From Leptospira haakeii (GTDB taxonomy: Bacteria; Spirochaetota; Leptospiria; Leptospirales; Leptospiraceae): a stretch of 64,000 nt of DNA. The stretch covers positions 62,001-126,000 of the forward strand of contig NZ_NPEG01000009.1 of NCBI RefSeq assembly GCF_002812045.1. Direction: 5' to 3'. Below, one piece after another: positions 1 through 8,674 of the stretch (its first letter is position 1; the number at the start of each line of letters is the position of its first letter). The notes under the pieces are model-generated. The model was not told the origin of the DNA, ran no database searches, and saw only the letters and a program-made list of their open reading frames with translations. Made by a program: the position numbers and the translations under genes.

Positions 1-231
1 GTGGATGATACCCAAGGAACTACCTTGGTAGCTGCTTCTACTTTAGAAGCTACCTTTGCTGGTAAAAGCCGCAAAGATGTAGAAGCTGCTAAGGCTTTGG
101 GAAAAGCGATCGGAGAAAAAGCCGCTTCTAAAGGTGTAAAGGTAGTTATGCTGGATCGTTCCGGAATGATTTACCACGGAAGAATCGCGGCTTTCGCGGA
201 TGCGGCTAGAGAAGCCGGGTTGGAGTTCTAA
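1..231 (+). CDS. rplR: 50S ribosomal protein L18, C-terminal part
   Basis: The reading frame is open at the left edge and carries the C-terminal 76 residues of uL18, which binds 5S rRNA in the large subunit. The family is about 120 residues long, so roughly the first 45 residues lie outside the window. The segment with 'GKAIGEKA' and the end '[17 protein letters not shown]' are typical of the L18 C-terminus. The apparent GTG at base 1 is an internal codon, not the start. rpsE follows after 2 nt, as in the bacterial spc operon. Confidence 0.95.
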   Translation: MDDTQGTTLVAASTLEATFAGKSRKDVEAAKALGKAIGEKAASKGVKVVMLDRSGMIYHGRIAAFADAAREAGLEF

Positions 232-233
232 TA

Positions 234-749
234 ATGGCGTACGAACAAGATCAAGAACAGAAAGAGTTTAACGAGAAGGTCGTAAAGATCGATCGCGTTG
301 CTAAAGTTGTAAAAGGTGGACGTCGTTTCTCCTTTAACGCTCTAACAGTAGTTGGAGATGCAAAAGGAAAAGTGGGAATCGGATTCGGTAAAGCGAATGA
401 GGTTCCGGATGCGATCCGTAAATCCATCGAGTCCGCTAAGAAAAATTTGGTAAAAATCCAATTCAGAGGACATACCATTCCTCACGAAGTGATCGGAAAA
501 TTCAAATCGGCAAGAGTGATCCTGAAACCGTCTACTGCGGGAACTGGAATCATCGCTGGTGGATCCGTTCGTTCCGTAGTGGAGAAAGTTGGTATCCAAG
601 ATATTCTTAGCAAATCTTGGGGTTCTTCGAATCCAGTAAACATCGTAAAGGCGACTCTGGACGCTCTTCAACAATTGGAGACTCCTGTGTTGGCAGCTCG
701 TAAAAGAGGAATCACTCTGGCTCGTCTTTTCGGAAACGACGTAGGATAA
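234..749 (+). CDS. rpsE: 30S ribosomal protein S5
   Basis: Full-length uS5 (171 aa), a small-subunit protein near the mRNA entry tunnel that influences decoding accuracy. The N-terminal double-stranded-RNA-binding part (about residues 15-80, with '[18 protein letters not shown]' and '[14 protein letters not shown]') and the C-terminal fold ('[18 protein letters not shown]', '[12 protein letters not shown]') are both present. The ATG lies 2 nt after the rplR stop and 4 nt separate its stop from rpmD, so translation is probably coupled. Length and motif order are normal. Confidence 0.97.
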   Translation: MAYEQDQEQKEFNEKVVKIDRVAKVVKGGRRFSFNALTVVGDAKGKVGIGFGKANEVPDAIRKSIESAKKNLVKIQFRGHTIPHEVIGKFKSARVILKPSTAGTGIIAGGSVRSVVEKVGIQDILSKSWGSSNPVNIVKATLDALQQLETPVLAARKRGITLARLFGNDVG

Positions 750-753
750 AAAC

Positions 754-933
754 ATGGAAACCGTAATCGTTACTCAAATTAAAAGTAGTATCGGGATTAA
801 AAAAGGCCAGAAGCTAACTCTGGCTGCTTTGGGACTCCGTAAAACCGGACAACAAAGAAAACATACTCTAACTCCGCAGGTGAAAGGGATGATCTATGAT
901 GTTCAACACCTGGTCCGAGTCGAAAAGGCGTAA
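754..933 (+). CDS. rpmD: 50S ribosomal protein L30
   Basis: A short 59-residue gene, ATG at 754 and TAA at 931-933. The product begins [20 protein letters not shown] and continues '[14 protein letters not shown]...[12 protein letters not shown]', the usual bacterial uL30 pattern of about 60 residues. It sits between rpsE and rplO exactly where L30 lies in the spc operon. Confidence 0.95.
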   Translation: METVIVTQIKSSIGIKKGQKLTLAALGLRKTGQQRKHTLTPQVKGMIYDVQHLVRVEKA

Positions 934-946
934 TTAGGTAAGGGAA

Positions 947-1471
<525 letters not shown>

Positions 1472-1520
1472 TCCGAGTCGTTTTCAACTGTTTGTCTGAA
1501 ACGAATCTTTAATGTTTAAG

Positions 1521-1553
1521 AAGGGACTCGGGGTAAACCTTTGAGTCCCTTTT
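1521..1553 (+). terminator. Hairpin between rplO and secY, possible partial terminator
   Basis: AAGGGACTC (1521-1529) is perfectly complementary to GAGTCCCTT (1543-1551) across a 13-nt loop and is followed by only four T residues. A second small hairpin (CCC-GAAA-GGG, about 1555-1564) comes next. The weak T run suggests partial termination or RNA processing within the operon rather than a full stop, because secY has no other obvious promoter here. Confidence 0.45.
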
Positions 1554-1600
1554 GCCCGAAAGGGGAATGACCAGGAAATAAGGAAAGAGAACAAAGCAAT

Positions 1601-2983
1601 ATGCTGACTTCGATCGCAAATATCTTCAAAATTCCAGAGTTGAGAAACAAAGTTTTCTTCACTCTTGGTATGCTCTTACTCTTCCGTCTCGGAACTCATA
1701 TTACTATTCCTGGTATCGATCCTAAAGTAGTTTCTGCAATCGCTTTGGATGCAAACGCAGCCGAAGGTCTTGTAGGAATGTTTGATATGTTCGCGGGAGG
1801 AGCTCTTCTGAACTTCTCTATTTTCGCGTTAGGTATCATGCCTTATATTTCTTCTTCCATCATTATGCAGTTAGTGATGGTTCTTGTTCCTTCTTTACAA
1901 AAACTCCAAAAAGAAGGAGAAGAAGGCCGTAAGAAGATCAGCCAATACACTAAATACGGAACTATTCTGCTTTGCGGAGTTCAGTCTTTAGCGGTGATTC
2001 GTTTGGCACAACGTTGGTCTTATGGAGCGGACAATGCACCGGCTCTTCACCCAGGTTTGATCCACTCTTCTGTTGAATCTTGGTTCTTCTTTATTGCTCT
2101 ATTATCTATCACTACTGGAACTGTTCTTTTGATCTGGTTAGGTGAACAAATTACTGAAAGAGGGATCGGTAACGGTATTTCTCTTTTGATCTTTGCTGGT
2201 ATCGTGGGACGTCTTCCAGTTTCCGTAGCTCAGTTGTTCCGTGAGAACTTCGTAGACGGACTGAATATTATCATCCTTCTTCTTTTATTCATTCTACTCA
2301 TCGCATTAACTGTTCTTCTTACTCAAGGTGTCCGTAAGGTTCCTTTACAGTATGGAAAACAAATGGTGGGAAGAAAAATGGTCCAAGCTAAGTCTCAAAG
2401 CATTCCTTTTAAAGTGAATGGCGCGAGCGTAATGCCGATCATCTTCGCTTCTTCATTATTACTTTTTCCTCAGACGATCATCCAACAGATCTCAGAACTT
2501 CCTAACTGGGCGGGCTGGGTTCTTTTATTGGATTATCTGAATCCTTTCTCTCAGACTTGGTACCACGCAGCGTTTTACTTCTTCGTATATATCGCACTGA
2601 TCGTGTTCTTCGCATATTTCTATACTGCGATCCAATTCAATCCTGGAGAACTTGCGGAGAATCTTCGTAAGTATAATGGATTCATTCCTGGAATTCGTCC
2701 AGGCTCTCATACTAAGGAATATATTGAGAAGGTCTTAAATAGGATCACTCTTCCTGGTGCTGTTTTCTTAGCAGGGCTTGCATTAGCTCCGTATATCATT
2801 ATTCGTTTCTTAAATTTAGGAACGAACTCCGGTGGTGGATCCTTGGTATACACCTTCGGTGGAACATCCCTATTGATCATGGTAGGGGTAGCATTGGAAA
2901 CTCTGAAACAATTAGAGTCTCAATTGCTCATGAGAAACTATGATGGTTTCTTGAAAAAAACTAAGATCAAGGGAAGGTCTTAA
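1601..2983 (+). CDS. secY: Protein translocase subunit SecY
   Basis: SecY (460 aa) is the channel subunit of the Sec translocon in the inner membrane. Ten hydrophobic segments are visible. Family signatures include '[12 protein letters not shown]' in the first periplasmic/plug region, '[15 protein letters not shown]' after the plug, '[16 protein letters not shown]' in the middle and '[15 protein letters not shown]' near the C-terminal cytosolic loops. Length matches the family. adk starts 4 nt downstream, the common secY-adk coupling. Confidence 0.97.
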   Translation: MLTSIANIFKIPELRNKVFFTLGMLLLFRLGTHITIPGIDPKVVSAIALDANAAEGLVGMFDMFAGGALLNFSIFALGIMPYISSSIIMQLVMVLVPSLQKLQKEGEEGRKKISQYTKYGTILLCGVQSLAVIRLAQRWSYGADNAPALHPGLIHSSVESWFFFIALLSITTGTVLLIWLGEQITERGIGNGISLLIFAGIVGRLPVSVAQLFRENFVDGLNIIILLLLFILLIALTVLLTQGVRKVPLQYGKQMVGRKMVQAKSQSIPFKVNGASVMPIIFASSLLLFPQTIIQQISELPNWAGWVLLLDYLNPFSQTWYHAAFYFFVYIALIVFFAYFYTAIQFNPGELAENLRKYNGFIPGIRPGSHTKEYIEKVLNRITLPGAVFLAGLALAPYIIIRFLNLGTNSGGGSLVYTFGGTSLLIMVGVALETLKQLESQLLMRNYDGFLKKTKIKGRS

Positions 2984-2987
2984 GAAA

Positions 2988-3551
2988 ATGAATTCCATCA
3001 TTTTCATGGGCCCTCCGGGTGCCGGTAAAGGCACCCAAGCAAAGATACTTTGCGACACTTTGCGAATTCCTCAGATCTCTACTGGAGATATCCTGAGAGC
3101 TGCCGTTAAAAACGGTACTCAAATGGGATTAGAAGCGAAGAAGTATATGGATGCCGGAGATTTAGTTCCGGATTCAGTTGTTATTGGCATTATCAAAGAT
3201 CGTCTTGTGGAGCCTGATTGTAAAAACGGATTCTTATTGGATGGATTTCCAAGAACCGTAGAGCAAGCAGATGCATTGGATAAAATCCTAAGCACTGAAG
3301 GTTTAAAGATCAAGAGAGCGATCAATCTGGAAGTTCCTGATCAAGAACTTCTGGAACGTTTATTAAAACGTGCAGAAATCGAAGGTCGTTCCGACGACAA
3401 CGAAACAACGATCAAGAGTCGATTGGAAACTTATAACAAGAAGACTCTTCCATTATTGGACTACTATGCTGCAAAAGGAAATCTCTCCCGTGTAAACGGA
3501 GTGGGGAACTTGGATACAGTCACAAAACTGATCGAGAAGGAGTTAGCTTAA
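2988..3551 (+). CDS. adk: Adenylate kinase, short form
   Basis: Adenylate kinase (187 aa) interconverts ATP + AMP and 2 ADP in the cytoplasm. The P-loop '[10 protein letters not shown]' is at residues 8-17; '[15 protein letters not shown]' and '[13 protein letters not shown]' are AMP-site and nucleotide-kinase signatures. The protein is about 30 residues shorter than the long form: the LID is the short type ('[18 protein letters not shown]') with no four-Cys zinc insertion. It lies directly between secY and infA with tight spacing. Confidence 0.96.
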   Translation: MNSIIFMGPPGAGKGTQAKILCDTLRIPQISTGDILRAAVKNGTQMGLEAKKYMDAGDLVPDSVVIGIIKDRLVEPDCKNGFLLDGFPRTVEQADALDKILSTEGLKIKRAINLEVPDQELLERLLKRAEIEGRSDDNETTIKSRLETYNKKTLPLLDYYAAKGNLSRVNGVGNLDTVTKLIEKELA

Positions 3552-3552
3552 C

Positions 3553-3771
3553 TTGGCTAAAGAAGATGCAATCACCGTGGACGGTACCGTTTTGGAACCT
3601 CTCCCAAACGCTATGTTCCGCGTAGAGCTGGAAAATGGTCACAAGGTTTTGGCCCATATTTCCGGTAAAATGAGAATGCATTATATCAGGATCCTTCCAG
3701 GCGACAAAGTCACCGTGGAGCTTTCTCCTTACGATTTAACCAAGGGTAGGATTACCTACCGCAAAAAATAG
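3553..3771 (+). CDS. infA: Translation initiation factor IF-1
   Basis: IF-1 (72 aa, S1-like OB fold) occupies the ribosomal A site during initiation. The sequence '[20 protein letters not shown]' followed by '[20 protein letters not shown]' is canonical. The start codon is TTG at 3553, one base after the adk stop; the conserved MAKED start and the absence of an alternative make this the likely start. The ribosome-binding sequence would be inside the adk end (AAGGAG at 3537-3542). Confidence 0.96.
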   Translation: MAKEDAITVDGTVLEPLPNAMFRVELENGHKVLAHISGKMRMHYIRILPGDKVTVELSPYDLTKGRITYRKK

Positions 3772-3780
3772 GAACACGTT

Positions 3781-3894
3781 ATGAAAGTAAGAACTTCCGT
3801 AAAAAAAATCTGCACTAGCTGCAAAGTTATCAGAAGAAAAGGTGTGATCAGAGTGATCTGCACCAACCCTAAACACAAGCAAAGGCAAGCATAA
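3781..3894 (+). CDS. rpmJ: 50S ribosomal protein L36
   Basis: A 37-codon gene, ATG at 3781 and TAA at 3892-3894. The product starts [20 protein letters not shown] and ends '[13 protein letters not shown]'. The Cys-x2-Cys and Cys-x4-His pattern marks the zinc-binding form of bL36. It lies between infA and rpsM as in other bacteria. Confidence 0.96.
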   Translation: MKVRTSVKKICTSCKVIRRKGVIRVICTNPKHKQRQA

Positions 3895-3896
3895 TC

Positions 3897-4274
3897 ATGG
3901 CTCGTATCGCAGGTATCGATCTTCCAAGAGAAAAAAGAATCGTTGTTGGTCTAACGTATATTTACGGAATCGGCCGATCCACTTCTCGCAAACTTCTCGC
4001 TAAGGCGGGAGTAGATGAAAAAATCAGAGTAAAGGATCTTTCCGACACTCAAGAAGCTGCTCTCAGAAAAGCGATCGAAGAAAGTATCAAGGTAGAAGGA
4101 GATCTTCGCTCCGAAAACCAACTCAATATCAAAAGATTGATGGATATCGGTTGTTACAGAGGCCTGCGTCATAGAAGGGGTCTTCCGGTTCGTGGACAAA
4201 GAACCAGAACTAACGCTCGTACTCGTAAGGGTGTTAAGAAGACCGTTGCCAATAAGAAGAAGGTGACTAAGTAA
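3897..4274 (+). CDS. rpsM: 30S ribosomal protein S13
   Basis: uS13 (125 aa), a head protein contacting the large subunit and P-site tRNA. '[21 protein letters not shown]' opens the protein; '[20 protein letters not shown]' followed by 'RTRKG' is the diagnostic C-terminal RNA-binding signature; the tail is Lys-rich. The ATG is 2 nt after rpmJ and rpsK begins 2 nt after its stop. Confidence 0.97.
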   Translation: MARIAGIDLPREKRIVVGLTYIYGIGRSTSRKLLAKAGVDEKIRVKDLSDTQEAALRKAIEESIKVEGDLRSENQLNIKRLMDIGCYRGLRHRRGLPVRGQRTRTNARTRKGVKKTVANKKKVTK

Positions 4275-4276
4275 TC

Positions 4277-4684
4277 ATGGCTGAAGATAAAAAAGGCAAA
4301 AAAGAGAAAAAGGTTAAGAAGAAGGAGAAAAAGGTCGTTCCTCGCGGAAAGGTCTATATTACCGCTTCTTTTAACAATACCATCATCACCATCACTGACT
4401 TGGCAGGAAACACTCTGTCTTGGTCAACCGCTGGTGCTATGGGTTTCCGTGGCTCCAAAAAATCTACTCCGTATGCGGCTCAGATCGCAGCGGGAAATGC
4501 GGCAGAAAAAGCGATCGATGCAACTGGTCTTGCAGAAGTCGATGTTCTTGTTTCTGGCCCAGGAATCGGACGCGAATCCGCAATCCGTTCCTTAGTTGCT
4601 AGAGGACTTTCTATTAAAATGATCAAGGACGTTACACCTTTACCTCATAACGGTTGTCGTCCACGTAAGAGAAGAAGGGTTTAA
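4277..4684 (+). CDS. rpsK: 30S ribosomal protein S11
   Basis: uS11 (135 aa), in the platform of the small subunit. The core '[18 protein letters not shown]', '[17 protein letters not shown]' and the end '[17 protein letters not shown]' are standard. The first 22 residues form a Lys/Glu-rich extension ([19 protein letters not shown]) longer than in most bacteria. Confidence 0.97.
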   Translation: MAEDKKGKKEKKVKKKEKKVVPRGKVYITASFNNTIITITDLAGNTLSWSTAGAMGFRGSKKSTPYAAQIAAGNAAEKAIDATGLAEVDVLVSGPGIGRESAIRSLVARGLSIKMIKDVTPLPHNGCRPRKRRRV

Positions 4685-4696
4685 GGTAGGAATAAT

Positions 4697-5320
4697 ATGG
4701 CAAGATATAGAGGACCTGTCGTTAAACTAATGAGGAGAGAAGGTGTTAACCTTTACCTCAAATCCAGTTTTACTTTCAATAGAGATAAGTTCCATAAAAA
4801 GGGACCTCCTGGAATGCAACCTAAGCGGAAACCGAAAATTTCCGAGTATGGTTCTCAGCTTCGTGAAAAACAGAAGTTGAAAAGAGCTTACGGACTTTTA
4901 GAAAAACAATTCCGTAGCCTTTATGAAGAAGCATCTCATGCTCACGGTGTAACCGGTGAAATTCTTCTCCAACTTTTAGAAAGAAGATTAGATAACGTTG
5001 TATATCGTTTAGGTTTCGCAGTGACTAGACGTCAGGCGAGAAACTTCATCGCCCATAACCATATTTTGGTAAATGGAGAGAAAGTGGATATTCCATCTTT
5101 CCGTTTAAAAGTAGGCGATAAGATCGAGATCAAACCTAAATTCAGAACTTCTGGTTTTATTACCCAGAATATCCAACTGGCTCAATCTCTGAATAATATT
5201 CCTTCTTGGGTGTCTTCTGATTTCATTCAGTTCTCAGGAGAAATTCTGTCTTTGCCGGAACGTCATCATGTCGACATTCCAGTAAAAGAGCAGGTGATCG
5301 TGGAGTTGTACTCCAAGTAA
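4697..5320 (+). CDS. rpsD: 30S ribosomal protein S4
   Basis: uS4 (207 aa), a primary 16S rRNA-binding assembly protein. 'MARYRGPVVKLMRREGVNLY' starts the protein; the S4 RNA-binding domain spans about residues 97-160 ('RRLDNVVYRLGFAVTRRQAR', 'LVNGEKVDIPS'). The N-terminal region lacks the zinc-type Cys cluster. A GGTAGGA ribosome-binding sequence precedes the ATG. It is the usual neighbour of rpoA in the alpha operon; autoregulation by S4 is known in other bacteria but no structure was identified here. Confidence 0.97.
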   Translation: MARYRGPVVKLMRREGVNLYLKSSFTFNRDKFHKKGPPGMQPKRKPKISEYGSQLREKQKLKRAYGLLEKQFRSLYEEASHAHGVTGEILLQLLERRLDNVVYRLGFAVTRRQARNFIAHNHILVNGEKVDIPSFRLKVGDKIEIKPKFRTSGFITQNIQLAQSLNNIPSWVSSDFIQFSGEILSLPERHHVDIPVKEQVIVELYSK

Positions 5321-5342
5321 TTTTATTGGGAAGGGTTTCTAA

Positions 5343-6320
5343 GTGTCTCTAAAAAGTTTACTCAAAGGATTTAAACGTCCCAAAAAGATCGAATTTACTA
5401 CGGAAGCGACTACTCCTAACTACGGAAAATTCGTAGCGGAGCCTTTCGAGCGCGGTTTTGCGACCACAATCGGAAACTCTCTTCGTAGAACTCTCATGTC
5501 TTCCATCGAAGGAGCGGCTATTTCCGCTCTTCGTATCGAAGGTGTGAACCATGAGTTCTCTTATATCGAAGGAGTCGCTGAAGACGTTACTCGTATCATC
5601 CTAAACCTCAAACAAGTTCGTATTAAATACGAGCCTGAGGACAAGGACCAAAGCAAAGTTATCCATTTGGAATTGAAAGGTGCAGGATATTTCAGAGCGG
5701 GAGACCTTGCTGTGGATTCTTCCATCGAGATCATGAACCCGGATCTTCATATCGCAACTTTGAATGAAGATGCGAACCTTGTATTGGATCTCGAAATCCA
5801 AAGAGGAAGAGGATACGTTCCTGCAGAAGATAAAAAGAAGGATATCGAAGTTCTCGGAACTATTCCGATCGATTCTATCTTCTCTCCAGTTCAAAAAGTA
5901 ATTTTCGAAATTTCCGAGACCCGTGTGGCTCAGAGATCCGATTATGAAAAATTGACTCTGGAAGTTTGGACAGACGGATCCATTTCTCCTGAGGATGCAG
6001 TTGCTCAAGCGGCTAAAATCCTAAAAGAGCACCTTACAGTATTCATCAACTTCGAAGAAGAGTTAGAGGAAGAAGAAGACGAGTTGGACGAGGCGGACGA
6101 GAAGTTGAAAGCTTCCCTTTCCAAACACGTGGAAGAACTCGAACTTTCTGTACGTTCCCTAAACGTTCTTCGCAGTTTGGAAATCGACTTCGTTGGAGAC
6201 CTCGTTAAGAGATCTGAAGAAGAGATGTCCAAATCTAAACATTATAGCGAGCAAGGTCTCGCAGAACTTAAGTCCAAACTTGCTGGTTTGGGACTTTCGT
6301 TCGGAATGAGAGATTTCTAA
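5343..6320 (+). CDS. rpoA: DNA-directed RNA polymerase alpha subunit
   Basis: RpoA (325 aa). The N-terminal domain (about 1-230) has the dimerisation/assembly signature '[21 protein letters not shown]'. The C-terminal domain (about 260-325) has helix-hairpin-helix elements '[20 protein letters not shown]' and '[18 protein letters not shown]'. The two are joined by a very acidic linker ('[17 protein letters not shown]'). The start used is GTG at 5343, preceded by GGGAAGGG at 5329-5336. It ends 1 nt before rplQ. Confidence 0.96.
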   Translation: MSLKSLLKGFKRPKKIEFTTEATTPNYGKFVAEPFERGFATTIGNSLRRTLMSSIEGAAISALRIEGVNHEFSYIEGVAEDVTRIILNLKQVRIKYEPEDKDQSKVIHLELKGAGYFRAGDLAVDSSIEIMNPDLHIATLNEDANLVLDLEIQRGRGYVPAEDKKKDIEVLGTIPIDSIFSPVQKVIFEISETRVAQRSDYEKLTLEVWTDGSISPEDAVAQAAKILKEHLTVFINFEEELEEEEDELDEADEKLKASLSKHVEELELSVRSLNVLRSLEIDFVGDLVKRSEEEMSKSKHYSEQGLAELKSKLAGLGLSFGMRDF

Positions 6321-6321
6321 T

Positions 6322-6906
6322 ATGAACAAAAGAAATAAAGTAAAACATCTCAACCGCGAAAAAGGTCATAGAGACGCTCTGATCAATAACATGATCACTA
6401 GTCTTTTCAAATACGAGAGAATCGAATCTACTCAAGCAAAATTGAAAGTGGTTCGTTCTCACGCTGAAAAGATTATCACCAGAGCAAAAAGAAATCTCGC
6501 GACTGATATTGCTCCTGCGGTTGCACTTCACAATAAACGTGAAGTTCTAAAAAGAGTAAAAGATCGTAATATCGTTACGAAACTTTTTGAAGATATCGCA
6601 GTTCGTTATGCAGCTGTTAATGGCGGATACACTAGGATCCTGAAAAAGATCAACAGAGCTTCTGACAATTCCGAAGTAGGAATTTTAGAGCTTACTAACA
6701 GAAAGGATCGTCCTACACTTATCAAAGAAATCAAAGATAAGAGAGAGGCTATTTCCGATTCTAAAAAAGAAAAAGCGGCAGCTCCTGCTCCAGCTAAAAA
6801 GGAAAAAGCTCCTAAAAAAGAAGCTGCTCCTAAAGCTAAACCAGTTAAGAAGTCTGCAGCTCCGAAAAAAGCAGTTAAGAAAGCTGCTCCTAAGAAGAAA
6901 AAATAA
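6322..6906 (+). CDS. rplQ: 50S ribosomal protein L17 with long basic tail
   Basis: bL17 (194 aa). The conserved core occupies about residues 1-125 ('MNKRNKVKHLNREKGHRDAL', 'NGGYTRILK', 'ILELTNRKD'). It is followed by a roughly 65-residue tail made almost only of Lys, Ala and Pro (for example 'KKEAAPKAKPVKKSAAPKKA'), resembling a histone-H1-like low-complexity tail. Typical L17 is 115-130 residues. This is the last gene of the ribosomal operon and is followed by a terminator. Confidence 0.95.
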   Translation: MNKRNKVKHLNREKGHRDALINNMITSLFKYERIESTQAKLKVVRSHAEKIITRAKRNLATDIAPAVALHNKREVLKRVKDRNIVTKLFEDIAVRYAAVNGGYTRILKKINRASDNSEVGILELTNRKDRPTLIKEIKDKREAISDSKKEKAAAPAPAKKEKAPKKEAAPKAKPVKKSAAPKKAVKKAAPKKKK

Positions 6907-6942
6907 TATATATAATCCCCGAAGAGATGGGAGATATGTGGG

Positions 6943-6974
6943 CCCCGATGTTGGAAACGGCATCGGGGTTTTTT
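6943..6974 (+). terminator. Rho-independent terminator of the ribosomal operon
   Basis: CCCCGATG (6943-6950) pairs perfectly with CATCGGGG (6961-6968) around a 10-nt loop and is followed by TTTTTT. It lies 37 nt after the rplQ stop and closes the long ribosomal transcription unit. Confidence 0.9.
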
Positions 6975-7042
6975 CTTTTTATGAGAGGTGAGTTAGGTGA
7001 ATGTGTTTGGTTTGTCAGTAGTGTATTTTGGGAGTATCTAAA

Positions 7043-8674
7043 ATGATTTCAGGAAAATACATTTTCAGTCAAATAAACGAAGTTTTCCAAAGATTATTAA
7101 ATCGTTTGAACATGGTTCCTTACTGGGACCTTATCCTTTCCATCATCACATTTATTTATATTTCTTATCATCACGCCTGGCTTTCTGACGATGCATTTAT
7201 AAGTTTTAGGGTGGTTGATAATTTCGCGAACGGTTTTGGTCTTCGCTGGAATGTAGTGGAAAGGGTCCAAGTTTATACAAATCCTCTTCTTGTTTTAATT
7301 CTTCTTCTGCCGTATATTCTTTGGAAGAATATCGTAGCGATTTCATTTATTTCTTCTTTTTTGTTCGGGGTTCTTTCCTTAGTCTTTCTGAAAAAGATCT
7401 CTTCCTCCAGATTTTCCTTTTTTATAGCGGTAATCTATTTATTCTCTTCTAGAGCGTTTATTGATTATACTTATTCCGGATTGGAGAATTGTCTGAATCA
7501 TTTGATCCAAGCGATTTTCTTTTTTATACTTTGGAAAGCCCCGGCTGAACCAGAAAAGAGTAGATTGCCTGCACTTACCTTTTGGGTTTCCATTGGTCTG
7601 GTTTCCAGATTGGATTTGATACTCGTTTTATTCATTCCCTATCTGGTATTATTCTTTTTAGAATTTTCAAAAGGCCTGATTAATTGGAAGACGATTTTGC
7701 GTTCCGCTCTTTACGGCTCGCCTATCATTATTTGGTTTCTATTTGCAGGGATATACTACGGTTCCTTTTTGCCCAATACATATTATGCAAAAACGAATAT
7801 CACTGAGACATTTTTGGAAACTGCCCTTCAGGGTTGGCATTACTATGAGCGCCAGCAACTTTGGGACCCGATTGCATTTTTGTTTTTTCCGATAGCGATA
7901 CTCGTCGGTCTTTTTTTTAAAAGATTCAATAAGCTTGCACTTTTGACTCTTATTTCTTTATTACCTTTTTTTCTATATCTAATCTCGGTTGGCGGCGATT
8001 TTATGGTGGGAAGGTTTTTTACTCCTGCTATATTCATGTTTGGGCTTTCGCTTGCAAAAGAATTCCCTTTTAAGAAAAAGGAAGCCATATTTTTGATAAT
8101 CTTATTATTTATTTATAATATTCAATTTCGCTTAACTCCTTTTCATCCGATGCCTAAGAAAATTTCCTACTATAAAGAAGTTCGTTCATTTGAAGCTGGA
8201 ATGCCATACGACATAGCGGATGAAAAAGGATTTTATTACTTGGATACTGGGTTAGCATTTCGTAAATATCCAACCTCTTGGTTGGCAAATTTAGCTGACA
8301 AGAATAATGTTTTCGATGTAAAAGAATCAGTTGTAATACAGGGAATGATCGGAAGGTCCGGTTATGTTTATGGACCAGATTATTATATCGTGGATAAGTT
8401 CGCTTTGGCCGATCCACTTTTGGCAAGGCTTTCCGGCTCGGGAAGGATAGGACACAAAAAGAGGAAGATTCCAAAAGGTTACATAGATGGTTTAAAGAAG
8501 GGAGAGAACGGGATTCTGGATCCGGATTTAAAACAATATTACGATGGTATCCTGAAACTAACACGCGGACCGATTTTCACCGCAGAACGATGGAATTTGT
8601 TTTGGAAATTTCAATTCGGAGAATATAAAAAATATACGAAGGAATATATAAGAGCGGAAGGGCTATTATATTAG
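7043..8674 (+). CDS. GT-C type integral membrane glycosyltransferase
   Basis: The 543-residue product has many hydrophobic segments across its first 400 residues. The first loop, right after the first membrane segment, holds 'WLSDDAFISFRVVDN' (acidic pair at about residues 49-50) and then 'NGFGLRWNVVERVQVYTNPL'. This arrangement is characteristic of polyprenyl-phosphate-sugar GT-C enzymes of the AftB/arabinosyltransferase-like group. The C-terminal 150 residues are soluble and probably extracytoplasmic. I chose ATG 7043 because GGGAG (7030-7034) is well spaced before it; an in-frame TTG at 7028 overlaps that site. The donor and acceptor cannot be read from sequence. Its 3' end overlaps the convergent phosphatase gene by 4 nt. 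Confidence 0.7.
   Translation: MISGKYIFSQINEVFQRLLNRLNMVPYWDLILSIITFIYISYHHAWLSDDAFISFRVVDNFANGFGLRWNVVERVQVYTNPLLVLILLLPYILWKNIVAISFISSFLFGVLSLVFLKKISSSRFSFFIAVIYLFSSRAFIDYTYSGLENCLNHLIQAIFFFILWKAPAEPEKSRLPALTFWVSIGLVSRLDLILVLFIPYLVLFFLEFSKGLINWKTILRSALYGSPIIIWFLFAGIYYGSFLPNTYYAKTNITETFLETALQGWHYYERQQLWDPIAFLFFPIAILVGLFFKRFNKLALLTLISLLPFFLYLISVGGDFMVGRFFTPAIFMFGLSLAKEFPFKKKEAIFLIILLFIYNIQFRLTPFHPMPKKISYYKEVRSFEAGMPYDIADEKGFYYLDTGLAFRKYPTSWLANLADKNNVFDVKESVVIQGMIGRSGYVYGPDYYIVDKFALADPLLARLSGSGRIGHKKRKIPKGYIDGLKKGENGILDPDLKQYYDGILKLTRGPIFTAERWNLFWKFQFGEYKKYTKEYIRAEGLLY

Noticed and set aside
342..755. Antisense open frame of 137 residues within rpsE
   Set aside because: It lies entirely opposite a highly conserved ribosomal gene and shows no domain or ribosome-binding sequence. 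The same applies to many other antisense or shifted frames inside known genes.
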